Notes under the pieces: model-generated
Told to the model about the DNA's origin: nothing
The model's input: the letters and a program-made list of their open reading frames with translations, nothing else
The model's database searches: none
Program-made: the position numbers and the translations under genes
Assembly: GCF_000725495.1 (NCBI RefSeq)
Contig: NZ_JNZD01000006.1
Span: 1-64,000 of the forward strand
Source of the DNA: Streptomyces aureus
GTDB taxonomy: Bacteria > Actinomycetota > Actinomycetes > Streptomycetales > Streptomycetaceae
DNA length: 64,000 nucleotides
Reading direction: 5' to 3'
Shown here: piece by piece, positions 42,417 to 51,520 of the stretch
Layout of the letters: the number at the start of each line of letters is the position of its first letter
How positions within the stretch are numbered: position 1 is the stretch's first letter

Positions 42417-44237
42417 ATGGACCGCTATCCGCCCATCGCCGATCACGGCCTCGTCGGCGATCTGCAGACTGCCGCGCTCGTCTCCTCCCAGGGCGTGGTC
42501 GACTGGTTCGCGGCACCACGCTTCGATTCACCCAGCATCTTCGCGGCCCTGCTCGACCACGACGGCGGCGGGCACTTCCGTATCGCTCCCGAGCATCCCG
42601 ATCTCACCTGCAAGCAGCTCTACTATCCGGACACCGCGATCCTGGTCACGCGGTTCATGTCGCCGGACGGAGTGGGTGAGGTCGTCGACTTCATGCCTCC
42701 CGACCGGACCCGTACACCGACCGACCGGCACCAGCTCATCCGTCTGGTACGGGCGGTCCGGGGAACGGTCGAGTTCTCCCTGGAGTGCCGGCCCCGCTTC
42801 GACTACGGCCGCGCCGAGCACCGGCTCGACGTCGACGAGAGCGGTGCCCGGTTCCACGCGCCGGGCACGGAGGCGTTCCTCCAGGCGACGTTCCCCCTGG
42901 AGGCCGACGGCTACGACGTGCGCGGCACCGTCCGTCTCGACGCGGGGCAGAGCGCCGGGGCGGTGTTCACGGTCTGCGCCCCGGGCGGCAGCCCACCCGA
43001 CCCCCTCACCGTCGGCGGCGTCCACGCTCAGCTCACCGAGGTCACCAGGTTCTGGCACGCCTGGCTGCGCCAGTCCCGCTACCGGGGCCGCTGGCCGGAG
43101 CTGGTGCACCGCTCGGTGATCACCCTGAAGCTGCTGACGTACGCGCCGACCGGCGCGCTGGTGGCGGCCGCCACCATGGGCCTGCCCGAGCAGGTGGGCG
43201 GGGAGCGCAACTGGGACTACCGCTTCACCTGGATCCGGGACGGCTCGCTGTCCGTGCGGGCCATGCTCGACCTCGGCTTCGTCGACGAGGCCACCGCCTT
43301 CCTGCACTGGCTGGTCGACCGGCTGCACGAGCGCGAGGGCAAGGAGGGTGAGCCGCTGCAGACGATGTATCGCATCGACGGCAGCCCCGACCTCCCCGAG
43401 GAGAGCCTCGAACACTTCGAGGGCTACCGCGGATCCGCACCGGTTCGCATCGGCAACGGCGCCGCCGACCAGCTCCAGCTCGACATCTACGGCGAGGCCG
43501 TCTACGCCCTCGCCCAGGGCCGCGAGATCGAGCAGCAGGCCACCTACGCGGGCTGGAAGACCTTCTGCGGGACGCTGGACTGGCTCGCGGACCACTGGGA
43601 CAGGCCCGACGAGGGGATCTGGGAGACCCGCGGCGGCCGCCAGGACTTCACCTACAGCCGGGTGATGTGCTGGGCCGCCTTCGACCACGGACTGGCCCTC
43701 GCGGAACACTGGCGCAAGCCCGCCGACATCGACAAGTGGCGCGCCGCCCGCGACGCCGTCTTCAAGCAGGTCATGGACCGCGGCTGGAGCGAGAAGGAAG
43801 GCGCGTTCATCCAGCACTACGGCAGTGACGTGCTCGACGCCTCGCTGCTCCTGATGCCGAGGGTGGGGTTCCTGGGCTCCAGGGACCCGTTGTGGCTGTC
43901 CACCCTGGACGCGATGGACCGCAAACTCGTCTCCGACAGCCTCGTCTACCGCTACGACCCCGCCGCCTCTCCGGACGGTCTACGCGGCTCGGAAGGCACC
44001 TTCAGCCTGTGCACCTTCCTCTACGTGGACGCCCTCGCACGGGCGGGACGGTTGGAGCAAGCCCGGTACACCTTCGAGAAGATGCAGACGTACGCCAACC
44101 ATGTGGGCCTGTTCTCCGAGGAGATCGGCCCGAGTGGCGAACAACTCGGCAATTTCCCGCAGGCGTTCACCCATCTGGCACTCATCATGGCGGCGGGCAC
44201 GCTCGACGATGCCCTCGACGCAGAGCACGGGCGCTGA
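42417..44237 (+). CDS. GH15 glycosidase (trehalase / glucoamylase family)
   Basis: 606 residues from ATG 42417, with GGAG upstream. N-terminal beta-sandwich (YPPIADHGLVGDLQTAALVS, GVVDWFAAPRFDSPSIFA) then the (alpha/alpha)6 barrel: GGERNWDYRFTWIRDGSLSV, a family signature; the general-acid Glu in RPDEGIWE; and the general-base region in GLFSEEIGPSGEQLGNFPQA. There is no signal peptide, so it acts inside the cell. Actinobacterial GH15 proteins of this size include trehalases and alpha-glucosidases. Glucose made here could feed the glucose dehydrogenase and gluconokinase nearby. The next gene starts three bases after the stop. Confidence 0.9.
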   Translation: MDRYPPIADHGLVGDLQTAALVSSQGVVDWFAAPRFDSPSIFAALLDHDGGGHFRIAPEHPDLTCKQLYYPDTAILVTRFMSPDGVGEVVDFMPPDRTRTPTDRHQLIRLVRAVRGTVEFSLECRPRFDYGRAEHRLDVDESGARFHAPGTEAFLQATFPLEADGYDVRGTVRLDAGQSAGAVFTVCAPGGSPPDPLTVGGVHAQLTEVTRFWHAWLRQSRYRGRWPELVHRSVITLKLLTYAPTGALVAAATMGLPEQVGGERNWDYRFTWIRDGSLSVRAMLDLGFVDEATAFLHWLVDRLHEREGKEGEPLQTMYRIDGSPDLPEESLEHFEGYRGSAPVRIGNGAADQLQLDIYGEAVYALAQGREIEQQATYAGWKTFCGTLDWLADHWDRPDEGIWETRGGRQDFTYSRVMCWAAFDHGLALAEHWRKPADIDKWRAARDAVFKQVMDRGWSEKEGAFIQHYGSDVLDASLLLMPRVGFLGSRDPLWLSTLDAMDRKLVSDSLVYRYDPAASPDGLRGSEGTFSLCTFLYVDALARAGRLEQARYTFEKMQTYANHVGLFSEEIGPSGEQLGNFPQAFTHLALIMAAGTLDDALDAEHGR

Positions 44238-44240
44238 GAC

Positions 44241-45185
44241 GTGGCCGCCCATGACTCCCAGGTGGAGGCGCCCCGGCTGACGACGGCCGAGTTCGACGCC
44301 CTGTACCGACGTCTGGCGTCCGGCGCCTCGTGGGCGGCCGGTGCGCGGGGTGCGCTGGCCGCACTGACGCCGGATCGGGTGACGGCGGCGGCACTGGAGA
44401 TACGGACCGGGAGGACCGTCACACTGGCGGCGCCGGTGGAGACGTCCACGGGACCCGACAGTCCGGATCCCGCACGGCACACGATGCGCGCCTGGTCCGA
44501 CGCGTCCGACGACGAGGGGCTGCACTTCGCGCGGGACAGCTTCGCGATGAACGTGCACGGGGACACCGACAGCCACTTCGACGCCCTGTGTCACGTGATC
44601 TACCGCGGCACCCTGCACGGGGGTGTGGACGCGAGCAGTGTCACGGCGGACGGCGCGTCGGCGCTGACGGTCGGGGCGCTCGCGGACGGGATCGCCGGTC
44701 GTGGTGTGCTGCTGGACATCCCTCGGCTGCGGGGCGTGCCCTGGCTCGAACCGGGCGAGCATGTGAGCGCTGACGACCTCGCCGCCGCCGAGCAGGCTCA
44801 GGGCGCCCGAGTCGGCGAGGGCGACCTGCTGTTCGTGCGGGTCGGCCACCGAAAACGCCGGGCCGAGGCGGGTCCCTGGCGCACGGCGGAGGCCAGGGCG
44901 GGCCTGCACCCGGACGCGATGGAGTTCCTCGCGGAGCGCCGGGTCGCGGTTCTGGGCGGCGACGGCAACAACGACACCGCTCCCAGTGCGGTCGAAGGCG
45001 TCGGTTTCCCGGTGCATGTGCTGGCGATGCACGCGATGGGCGTTCACCTTCTCGACTATCTACAGTTCGAGGATCTGGTACCGGTCTGCGCGGCCGAGGG
45101 GCGCTGGTCGTTCTTCTGTGTCGTGGCCCCGCTGCGGCTGCCGGCCGCCACCGGCTCCCCCGTCAACCCGATCGCCGTTCTGTGA
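44241..45185 (+). CDS. Cyclase-family metal hydrolase (kynurenine formamidase-like)
   Basis: 314 residues from GTG 44241, three bases after the GH15 stop. The metal motif H-x-G-T/D-H-x-D appears as VHGDTDSHFDALCHVIYRG. GRGVLLDIPRLRGVPWLEPG and GDLLFVRVGHRKRRAEA are usual for the family, and a late HVLAMHAMGVHLLDYLQFE is helical. Members include kynurenine formamidase and isatin hydrolase; they hydrolyse amide or lactone bonds. In this operon a lactonase role on gluconolactone is possible, but only inference. It precedes gluconokinase by eight bases. Confidence 0.85.
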   Translation: MAAHDSQVEAPRLTTAEFDALYRRLASGASWAAGARGALAALTPDRVTAAALEIRTGRTVTLAAPVETSTGPDSPDPARHTMRAWSDASDDEGLHFARDSFAMNVHGDTDSHFDALCHVIYRGTLHGGVDASSVTADGASALTVGALADGIAGRGVLLDIPRLRGVPWLEPGEHVSADDLAAAEQAQGARVGEGDLLFVRVGHRKRRAEAGPWRTAEARAGLHPDAMEFLAERRVAVLGGDGNNDTAPSAVEGVGFPVHVLAMHAMGVHLLDYLQFEDLVPVCAAEGRWSFFCVVAPLRLPAATGSPVNPIAVL

Positions 45186-45193
45186 GGGGCTGT

Positions 45194-45751
45194 ATGGGCG
45201 ACTCTTCTCAAGAACCCGCGATCGTCGTGGTCATGGGGGTGTCTGGGTGCGGGAAGTCGTCGACGGGGATCCTGCTGGCCGAGCGACTCGGTGTTCCCTT
45301 CCTGGAGGCGGACGATCTCCACCCGGCGGCGAACCGGGTCAAGATGGCCGCCGGCCGACCGCTCACCGAGGAAGACCGCCGCCCCTGGCTGGCGGCCATC
45401 AGCGAGTGGATCGAGCAGGCGACGGCGTCCCGGACCGGTGGGGTCGTAGCTTGCTCGGCGTTGAGGTACCGGTACCGGCAGATGTTCCGCCGGGCGGGAA
45501 CCCGCGTATGGCTGCTGCACCTCGCACTCGACGAGGCGACGGCCCTTCGGCGGGTCGCGCGGCGCGCGGGACACTTCATGCCCGCCGCCCTGGTGGACTC
45601 CCAGTTCGCCGAGCTGGAACCGCTGGGTCCGGACGAGCCGGGCTTGACCGTCGACGCCGACAACTCCCGCCAGGCGATCGTCGACCAGGCGGCGGCCGCG
45701 CTGCACAGCGCCGGGCGGGTGGGGGGTGCGCGCTATCCGGAGCCCGGGTGA
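45194..45751 (+). CDS. gntK: Gluconokinase
   Basis: 185 residues from ATG 45194, with AGGGG upstream. The P-loop GVSGCGKSS (15-23) and EADDLHPAANRVKMAAGRPL match GntK closely; GHFMPAALVDSQFAELEPLG is the conserved lid segment. It makes 6-phosphogluconate from gluconate and ATP, feeding the pentose phosphate route. It follows the cyclase and GH15 genes on the same strand. A glucose-1-dehydrogenase-like gene lies further along on the other strand, giving a glucose to 6-phosphogluconate route. Confidence 0.93.
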   Translation: MGDSSQEPAIVVVMGVSGCGKSSTGILLAERLGVPFLEADDLHPAANRVKMAAGRPLTEEDRRPWLAAISEWIEQATASRTGGVVACSALRYRYRQMFRRAGTRVWLLHLALDEATALRRVARRAGHFMPAALVDSQFAELEPLGPDEPGLTVDADNSRQAIVDQAAAALHSAGRVGGARYPEPG

Positions 45752-45912
45752 GCCCGCGTCCCGGCACCTGTTCGCCAGGGTGCTGCGGGCGGAAGCGCCC
45801 GATAAAATCGCATCCGTGACCGATCCCATTTGATAGGGGCTTTTGGGCGATTCCAACCGTGGGGGGCGATTCAGGAACGAGAAGGCCAACGACTCCACGG
45901 ACGGGGCGTTCC

Positions 45913-47493
45913 ATGACCGGCGAGCAGCACTACGACGTCATTGTCATCGGCACCGGAGCGGGCGGCGGCACCCTCGCGCATCGCCTGGCACCCAGCGGCA
46001 AACGCGTGCTGATTCTCGAACGCGGCGGTTACCTGCCCAGGGAGCGGGACAACTGGGACTCCACGGCGGTCTTCGTCCAAGGCAAGTACCGCGCACCGGA
46101 GTTCTGGTACGACAAGCACGGCAACGAGTTCCCGCCCGAGGTGAACTACTACGTCGGCGGCAACACCAAGTTCTACGGTGCCGCGCTGTTCCGCCTGCGC
46201 CCCCAGGACTTCGGCGAGATACGCCACCATGGCGGGCTGTCACCGGCCTGGCCCATCGACTACGGGGACCTGGAGCCTTACTACACGCAGGCCGAGCATC
46301 TCTACCTCGTGCACGGCCGGCACGGCGAGGACTTCACGGAGGGCCCGGTCAGCGGGCAGTACGCCTACCCGCCTGTCGAGCACGAGCCGCGCATCCAGCA
46401 GCTCAGTGACGACCTGGAGAAGCAGGGACTGCACCCCTTCCACCTGCCGATCGGCGTGAACCTCACCCAGGACGAGAACGGCCTGGCCACGCATGGCAGT
46501 GCCTGCATCCGCTGCGACCGGGTCGACGGCTTCCCGTGCCTGCTGGGCGCGAAGTCCGACGCCCAGGTGCTCTGCGTGGACCCCGCGCTCCAGCACCCCA
46601 ACGTCACGATGGTGACCCACGCCGACGTCCGCCTGCTGGAGACCGACGAGTCCGGGCAGTCGGTCACCGGTGTGGTCGCCGAGTTGGCGGACGGCACCAC
46701 GGAGACCTTCACCGGGGACATCGTGGTGGTCGCATGCGGCGCGGTGAACTCCGCCGTCCTGCTGCTGCGTTCGGCCAACGAACGGCATCCGGCGGGCCTG
46801 GCCAACAGCTCCGACGTCGTGGGCCGCCACTACATGCGCCACAACAACCTGGCTCTGATGGCCGTGTCGAAGGAACCGAATCCCACCAAGTTCCAGAAGA
46901 CGATGGCCCTCAACGACTGGTACTTCGGCGCGGACGACTGGGAGTACCCGCTCGGCGGCATCCAGATGCTCGGCAAGTCGGACGCCGACCAGATCCACGG
47001 AGAGGCCCCGCGCTGGGCCGGCAAGGTCTCCCCCGACATGCCCTTCGAGGTCCTCGCGCACCACGCCGTCGACTTCTGGCTGTGCGGGGAGGACCTGCCC
47101 CTGGCCGACAGCCGGGTCACACTCGACAAGGACGGCGGCATCCACCTCGCCCTGGACGAGAAGAACAACATCGCGGGCCTGAAGCGGCTTCAGCACAAGA
47201 TGCAGGGAATGCTGGGCCACTTGGGGATGCACCCGCACCGTCTGCTGTCCCACAGCATCTACCTGCACAAGGGGATGCCGATCGGGGCGACGGCCCACCA
47301 GGCCGGCACGGTGCGCTTCGGGACCGATCCGGCGAGCTCGGCCCTGGACGTCAACTGCAAGGCCCACGACCTGGACAACCTCTACGTCGTGGACACGTCG
47401 TTCTTCCCCAGCATCGGCGCGGTCAACCCCTCGCTGACCGCCATCGCCAACGCCCTGCGCGTCGGCGACCACCTGCTCGAACGGCTCGGCTGA
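45913..47493 (+). CDS. GMC-family FAD oxidoreductase
   Basis: 526 residues from ATG 45913; GTG 45859 would extend by 18. The FAD-binding start is VIVIGTGAGGGTLAHRLAPS, then LILERGGYLPRE. VNYYVGGNTKFYGAALFRL is a GMC signature, and the C-terminal part has YVVDTSFFPSIGAVNPSLT, with Asn in a His/Asn catalytic pair. The family includes choline and sugar dehydrogenases and cholesterol oxidase. No signal peptide is seen. It may oxidise a sugar alcohol or gluconate-like substrate here, next to gluconokinase. It is convergent with cydB, with a strong hairpin between. Confidence 0.88.
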   Translation: MTGEQHYDVIVIGTGAGGGTLAHRLAPSGKRVLILERGGYLPRERDNWDSTAVFVQGKYRAPEFWYDKHGNEFPPEVNYYVGGNTKFYGAALFRLRPQDFGEIRHHGGLSPAWPIDYGDLEPYYTQAEHLYLVHGRHGEDFTEGPVSGQYAYPPVEHEPRIQQLSDDLEKQGLHPFHLPIGVNLTQDENGLATHGSACIRCDRVDGFPCLLGAKSDAQVLCVDPALQHPNVTMVTHADVRLLETDESGQSVTGVVAELADGTTETFTGDIVVVACGAVNSAVLLLRSANERHPAGLANSSDVVGRHYMRHNNLALMAVSKEPNPTKFQKTMALNDWYFGADDWEYPLGGIQMLGKSDADQIHGEAPRWAGKVSPDMPFEVLAHHAVDFWLCGEDLPLADSRVTLDKDGGIHLALDEKNNIAGLKRLQHKMQGMLGHLGMHPHRLLSHSIYLHKGMPIGATAHQAGTVRFGTDPASSALDVNCKAHDLDNLYVVDTSFFPSIGAVNPSLTAIANALRVGDHLLERLG

Positions 47494-47504
47494 GCACGAC
47501 GGCC

Positions 47505-47544
47505 GGCCGGTGCCGTGGGGCGGCCGCGTGGGACGGCACCGGCC
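47505..47544. terminator. Bidirectional hairpin terminator
   Basis: GGCCGGTGCCGT (47505-47516) pairs perfectly with ACGGCACCGGCC (47533-47544) over a 16-base loop, in the gap between the GMC gene and cydB. It should end both transcripts. Confidence 0.85.
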
Positions 47545-47548
47545 TTCC

Positions 47549-48592
47549 TCACACGTTGTCCCCGGGAAGCCCCGCGGCCCCGGTGTCGGAGTCCGTCAGC
47601 GGCTCCAACTCCCCCTTTGTGTCGAGCCGGTAGACCAGTACCAGCCCCGGACCGACCAGCACGACCGCGATGATCGTGACGATGCCCAGCCAGCGCAGCG
47701 TGTGCGCGGCGCCGGCCCCGTCGGCCACCGTCAACGTGCTGGGCAGGAGATAGGGACGCTGGGCGAAGCCCCAGGCGATCACGGCCAGGGCAACCGTGGC
47801 CACTGCGGTGTGCCGAGACCACCGGTGCGCGCGCCGCAGCAGCAGTACCACAGTCAGCACACCGGAGCAGGCCGCGAGGATCACCATCAGCAGGCCCAGC
47901 CCCCGGGTCATCCCGTGCCAGACGTAGGAGGCGTCGTCGTGGGTGACGGGCAGGGCGATCGCGGCCAGGACCACCACCGCGCCGAAGGCCAGCAGGGCCC
48001 GCAGCCGGAAGTAGTCGATGAGGTCGTCCGCGCCGAACCGGCGGGCGTCCGCGACCAGGAAGACGGCGCCGAGGAACGCGGTGGCCGCGATGGCCAGCAG
48101 GCCCGCGAGGATTGACGTCGGGTTGGCCCAGACGTGCGCGGTGGGGGGTGTGCCCACCTGCACGCGGCCCGAGGCGACGCCGCCGAGGACGGAACCGAGG
48201 AAGAAGGGGGTGAGGAGCGAGGCAACGGCGAACACCGCCCCGTAGACGCGCCGCCGGGCCAGGCGCCTGCTCGGCTTGCGCAGGGCGAACCCGGCACCGC
48301 GCAGCACCGTCCCGACGGCCGCGAGGACCAACGGCAGCCACAGAGCGGTGAACACGGCCTGGAACATCGTCGGGAAGCCGGTCCACATCAGGACGAGCAC
48401 GAAGATCAGCCAGACGTTGTTGACCTCCCACACCGGCGCCATGGCGTGGTCGATCAGCCAGCGCGGCCGCTTGCCCCGATCGGCACCGCCCGCCAGCAGA
48501 TCCCAGAAACCCGCTCCGTAGTCGGTGCCGCCTCCGCACGCGTAGGCGGCGATCACCACGACCAGCACCCAGGCGATGACGTCCGCCATCAT
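47549..48592 (-). CDS. cydB: Cytochrome bd ubiquinol/menaquinol oxidase subunit II
   Basis: 347 residues from ATG 48592, which overlaps the cydA stop (ATGA); GGAGGAGG lies upstream. Eight or nine membrane helices alternate with short loops, starting with ADVIAWVLVVVIAAYACGGG and including MAPVWEVNNVWLIFVLVLMW, the typical CydB helix-loop motif (W-E-x-N-x-V-W). It pairs with CydA to hold the hemes and pump no protons. It is the last gene of a minus-strand run that starts at the SDR gene. Confidence 0.93.
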   Translation of the reverse strand: MMADVIAWVLVVVIAAYACGGGTDYGAGFWDLLAGGADRGKRPRWLIDHAMAPVWEVNNVWLIFVLVLMWTGFPTMFQAVFTALWLPLVLAAVGTVLRGAGFALRKPSRRLARRRVYGAVFAVASLLTPFFLGSVLGGVASGRVQVGTPPTAHVWANPTSILAGLLAIAATAFLGAVFLVADARRFGADDLIDYFRLRALLAFGAVVVLAAIALPVTHDDASYVWHGMTRGLGLLMVILAACSGVLTVVLLLRRAHRWSRHTAVATVALAVIAWGFAQRPYLLPSTLTVADGAGAAHTLRWLGIVTIIAVVLVGPGLVLVYRLDTKGELEPLTDSDTGAAGLPGDNV

Positions 48593-50091
48593 CGGCCTCC
48601 TCCCGAGGACCCCTTGGACGATCCGGATTCCGGGCCGCCACCGGACGGGGCCGCGGCGGTCGCGGCATCGGCCGCGTGCCTGGGCCCGTACGGGGTGTCG
48701 GCTTCGGGTTCGAGAGCGGTGGCCGACGCGGCGTCGGCCTCGTCGGCCACACGCCAACGCGTGCGCATCTTGAGCAGGATTCCGAGGAAGGACCCGATGA
48801 CGGCGATGTACACGACGACGACGACCGCGAGCATGGCCCAGAGGCCTCCGGCGCCGGTCTGGGTGACGGCTTCGGACACGCGCATGTGGTTGTAGACGAT
48901 CCAGGGCTGGCGGCCGACCTCCGTGGCGATCCAGCCACACTCGACGGTCACCAGGCAGGCCACGCCCGCCAGCGAGGCGCAGCGGAGGAACCAGCGGTTC
49001 TCGGGCATGTCCCGTCGGCGCCACCACAGCCACGCGTACCACAGCGCCAGCAGGACCAGCACGCTGCCGATGGTCGCCATCAGGTCGAAGCAGAAGTGCA
49101 CGAGCGTCGCCTCGGCGGCGGTCGGCCGGTTCTCCGCCGGTACCGAGGTCAGTCCGGTCACCTTGGTGTCGGGTTTGAACCCGGCCAGGATCGAGTCCAG
49201 TTGGGGGATCTTGATGCCGCCGGAGATGGACCCGTCGGAGTGGAGCCGGCCGAAGAGGTATTCGGGCACGTGCGTGTCGGTCTTCCACACGATCTCCATG
49301 GCCGCGAACTTGACCGGTTGCTTGTGGAAGACCGAACGGGCGGCGGAGTCGCCGAGGAAGAACTGGATCGGCGTCAGGATCGCGGCGATGGTGAACGGCA
49401 CCATGAAGCCCAGCTTGTGGTAGCGGTCGCGTCGACCCCGGAGCCAGCCGACCGCGTACACGCCCGCGACCACGTAACCGGCCGTCAGGAACATCGCCAC
49501 CACGAAGTGCCAGTACTCGGTGCCGAAGATGGGTGTGAAGACGGCCTTGCGGACGTCGACGTCGGTCGGATTGCCCTGGGAGTCGAGGCTGAACCCTTGC
49601 GGGGTGTTCATCCACGAGTTGGCGGCGATGATGCCGAACGCCCCCATCATGGCGGTGAGCGGCAGCGGCACGGCGAGCCAGAAGTGGGGCCACGGCTTCA
49701 GGCGGCGCCACCCGTAGAGATAGATGGCGATCATGATCGCTTCGAGGAAGAACGCCCACGCCTCCACGCCGAAACCCAGGCCGAACACATCGCCCCAGCG
49801 GCCCATCATGCCCGGCCACAGCAGGCCGAACTCGAAGGACAGCACGGTGCCCGTGACCACGCCGATGGCGAACTGCACCGCCATCACCGCCGACCAGCGG
49901 CGGGCGAGTTTCATCGCCACCTGATCGCCGCGGCGCAGGCCCCGGTAGTGCATGACCAGCGTGATCAACGGCAGGGCCACCCCGAAGGGGACGAGCAGGA
50001 TGTGCGAGGCCAGGGTGAAGGCCATCAACTCACGGGAGGGCAGGAGCTGGGCCGGTGTGTCGGCGGCCAGGTGCACTGCTGTGCTGAGCAT
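48589..50091 (-). CDS. cydA: Cytochrome bd oxidase subunit I
   Basis: 500 residues from ATG 50091. Nine helices carry the family marks: FTLASHILLVPFGVALPLI with a heme-ligand His near the front, EFGLLWPGMMGRWGDVFGLG, the shared heme/quinol part AFFLEAIMIAIYLYGWRRLK, a short quinol loop (KTDTHVPEYLFGRLHSDGS), and GRQPWIVYNHMRVSEAVT. It reduces O2 to water with menaquinol electrons. The low-complexity C terminus (Ala/Gly/Ser) is variable. cydD/cydC maturation genes are not in the window. Confidence 0.94.
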   Translation of the reverse strand: MLSTAVHLAADTPAQLLPSRELMAFTLASHILLVPFGVALPLITLVMHYRGLRRGDQVAMKLARRWSAVMAVQFAIGVVTGTVLSFEFGLLWPGMMGRWGDVFGLGFGVEAWAFFLEAIMIAIYLYGWRRLKPWPHFWLAVPLPLTAMMGAFGIIAANSWMNTPQGFSLDSQGNPTDVDVRKAVFTPIFGTEYWHFVVAMFLTAGYVVAGVYAVGWLRGRRDRYHKLGFMVPFTIAAILTPIQFFLGDSAARSVFHKQPVKFAAMEIVWKTDTHVPEYLFGRLHSDGSISGGIKIPQLDSILAGFKPDTKVTGLTSVPAENRPTAAEATLVHFCFDLMATIGSVLVLLALWYAWLWWRRRDMPENRWFLRCASLAGVACLVTVECGWIATEVGRQPWIVYNHMRVSEAVTQTGAGGLWAMLAVVVVVYIAVIGSFLGILLKMRTRWRVADEADAASATALEPEADTPYGPRHAADAATAAAPSGGGPESGSSKGSSGGGR

Positions 50092-50173
50092 AGGGTGCCT
50101 CGGTGATCCTCACCCGCCTCGGCGGGGAACGCAGGGACAAGACGATGGCGGCGACGAGGGCGTCTGCCAGGTA

Positions 50174-51502
50174 TCAGGGTCCACGCGGCGGCACCGTGGC
50201 CGCCGGCTGCCCGGCCGTCCGAGAGCCGGTGTCGGGCAGGGTGAAGGCCCGCTCCCGCCGTGCGCCGGAGGCGAAGACGACGGACCAGCTCAGCACCGCG
50301 CCCAGTCTGCTGCGGAATCCGGTCAGGAAGGCGATGTGGATGAACAGCCACGCGAGCCAGCCGGTGACACCCGACAGGTGCAGGGGCCCGGCCTTGAGGA
50401 CGGCCCGTCCGCGCGAGATGTAGGCCGCGCTGCCCAGGTCCATGTACTTGAAGGGCTTCGGCGTCTTCGTCCGGCCCTCCACCGTGTGGCGCACGGCCCG
50501 GCCCGCGTACGCACCCGACTGCATCGCGACCTCGGCCAGCCCGGGCAGCTGGTCCAGAGCCATCATGTCGCCGACCACGCGGATCTCCGGATGGCCGGGG
50601 AGGGTCAGATCGGGTTGCACGGCGATCCGGCCCGCGCGGTCCTGCTCCGCGCCCGTGGCCCGCGCCAGGGCGGCGGCGATGGGCGGGGCCTCCACCCCGG
50701 CCGTCCACAGCACGGTGCGCGCGGGGTGCCGGGTGATCGTGCCGTCCCGCTCCTGAACCGTCAGTCCCTGCCCGTCGAGGCCGGTGACCCGCGTGCCCAG
50801 ATGGAGTTCCACCCCGAGATCCTCCAGGGCGCGGGCCGCCCGGCCGGCCAGACGGTCACCGAACGGCGCCAGCACCTTGTCGGACCCTTCGAAGAGCAGT
50901 ACCCGGGCCTGGAGGGGATCGATGGTCCGGAACTCCCGGTCGAGGGTGTGACCGGCGATCTCCCGGATCTGGCCGGCCAGTTCCACCCCGGTCGGCCCGC
51001 CGCCGACCAGGGCGAAGGTGAGCCAGTGCCGCCGGTCCCGCGCGTCGGTGGCGGACTCGGCCATCTCGAAGGCGTGGTAGATCCGGCGGCGGATCTCCAG
51101 CGCGTCCTCCAGCGTCTTCATGCCCGGCGCGTGGGCCGCGAACTCGTCGTGCCCGAAGTACGACTGGCGCATACCGCCCGCGACGATCAGGTCGTCGTAG
51201 GGAACGACGAGGCTGCCGCCCTCGGGCCGCCGCGCGTGCACGGCGCGTCCCTGCACATCCACTTCGGTGGCATCGGCGAGCAGGCAGCGCACATTCGTGT
51301 GGCGGCGCAGGACCGCGCGCAACGGTTGGGCGATCTGGCCCTCCGACAGGATCCCGGCCGCGCACTGATACAACAGCGGCTGGAAGAGGTGATGCGCCCG
51401 GCGGTCGATCAACGTCACCGCGACCGGCGACCGGCGCAGGGCCCGCGCCGCGAACAGCCCCGCGAAACCGCCCCCGATGATCACCACCCGGCGGGGCGTC
51501 AC
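50174..51502 (-). CDS. ndh: Type II NADH dehydrogenase (NDH-2)
   Basis: 442 residues from GTG 51502, chosen for GGAAG five bases upstream; GTG 51514 is the alternative. FAD motif VVIIGGGFAGLFAARAL starts the chain; the second dinucleotide motif is FALVGGGPTGVELAG; EIRVVGDMMALDQLPGLAEV closes the FAD site; a C-terminal amphipathic helix (WLAWLFIHIAFLTGFRSRL) binds the membrane. It moves electrons from NADH to menaquinone without proton pumping. It lies between the SDR gene (six to 18 bases) and cydA (82 bases), so the three or four genes form a transcription unit. Confidence 0.92.
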   Translation of the reverse strand: MTPRRVVIIGGGFAGLFAARALRRSPVAVTLIDRRAHHLFQPLLYQCAAGILSEGQIAQPLRAVLRRHTNVRCLLADATEVDVQGRAVHARRPEGGSLVVPYDDLIVAGGMRQSYFGHDEFAAHAPGMKTLEDALEIRRRIYHAFEMAESATDARDRRHWLTFALVGGGPTGVELAGQIREIAGHTLDREFRTIDPLQARVLLFEGSDKVLAPFGDRLAGRAARALEDLGVELHLGTRVTGLDGQGLTVQERDGTITRHPARTVLWTAGVEAPPIAAALARATGAEQDRAGRIAVQPDLTLPGHPEIRVVGDMMALDQLPGLAEVAMQSGAYAGRAVRHTVEGRTKTPKPFKYMDLGSAAYISRGRAVLKAGPLHLSGVTGWLAWLFIHIAFLTGFRSRLGAVLSWSVVFASGARRERAFTLPDTGSRTAGQPAATVPPRGP

Positions 51503-51520
51503 ATGGTCTTCCACGAGGCC

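Noticed and set aside
47549..49819. A 756-residue minus-strand frame joining cydA-region text to cydB
   Set aside because: cydB starts at ATG 48592 overlapping the cydA stop; the longer frame is the wrong frame of cydA.
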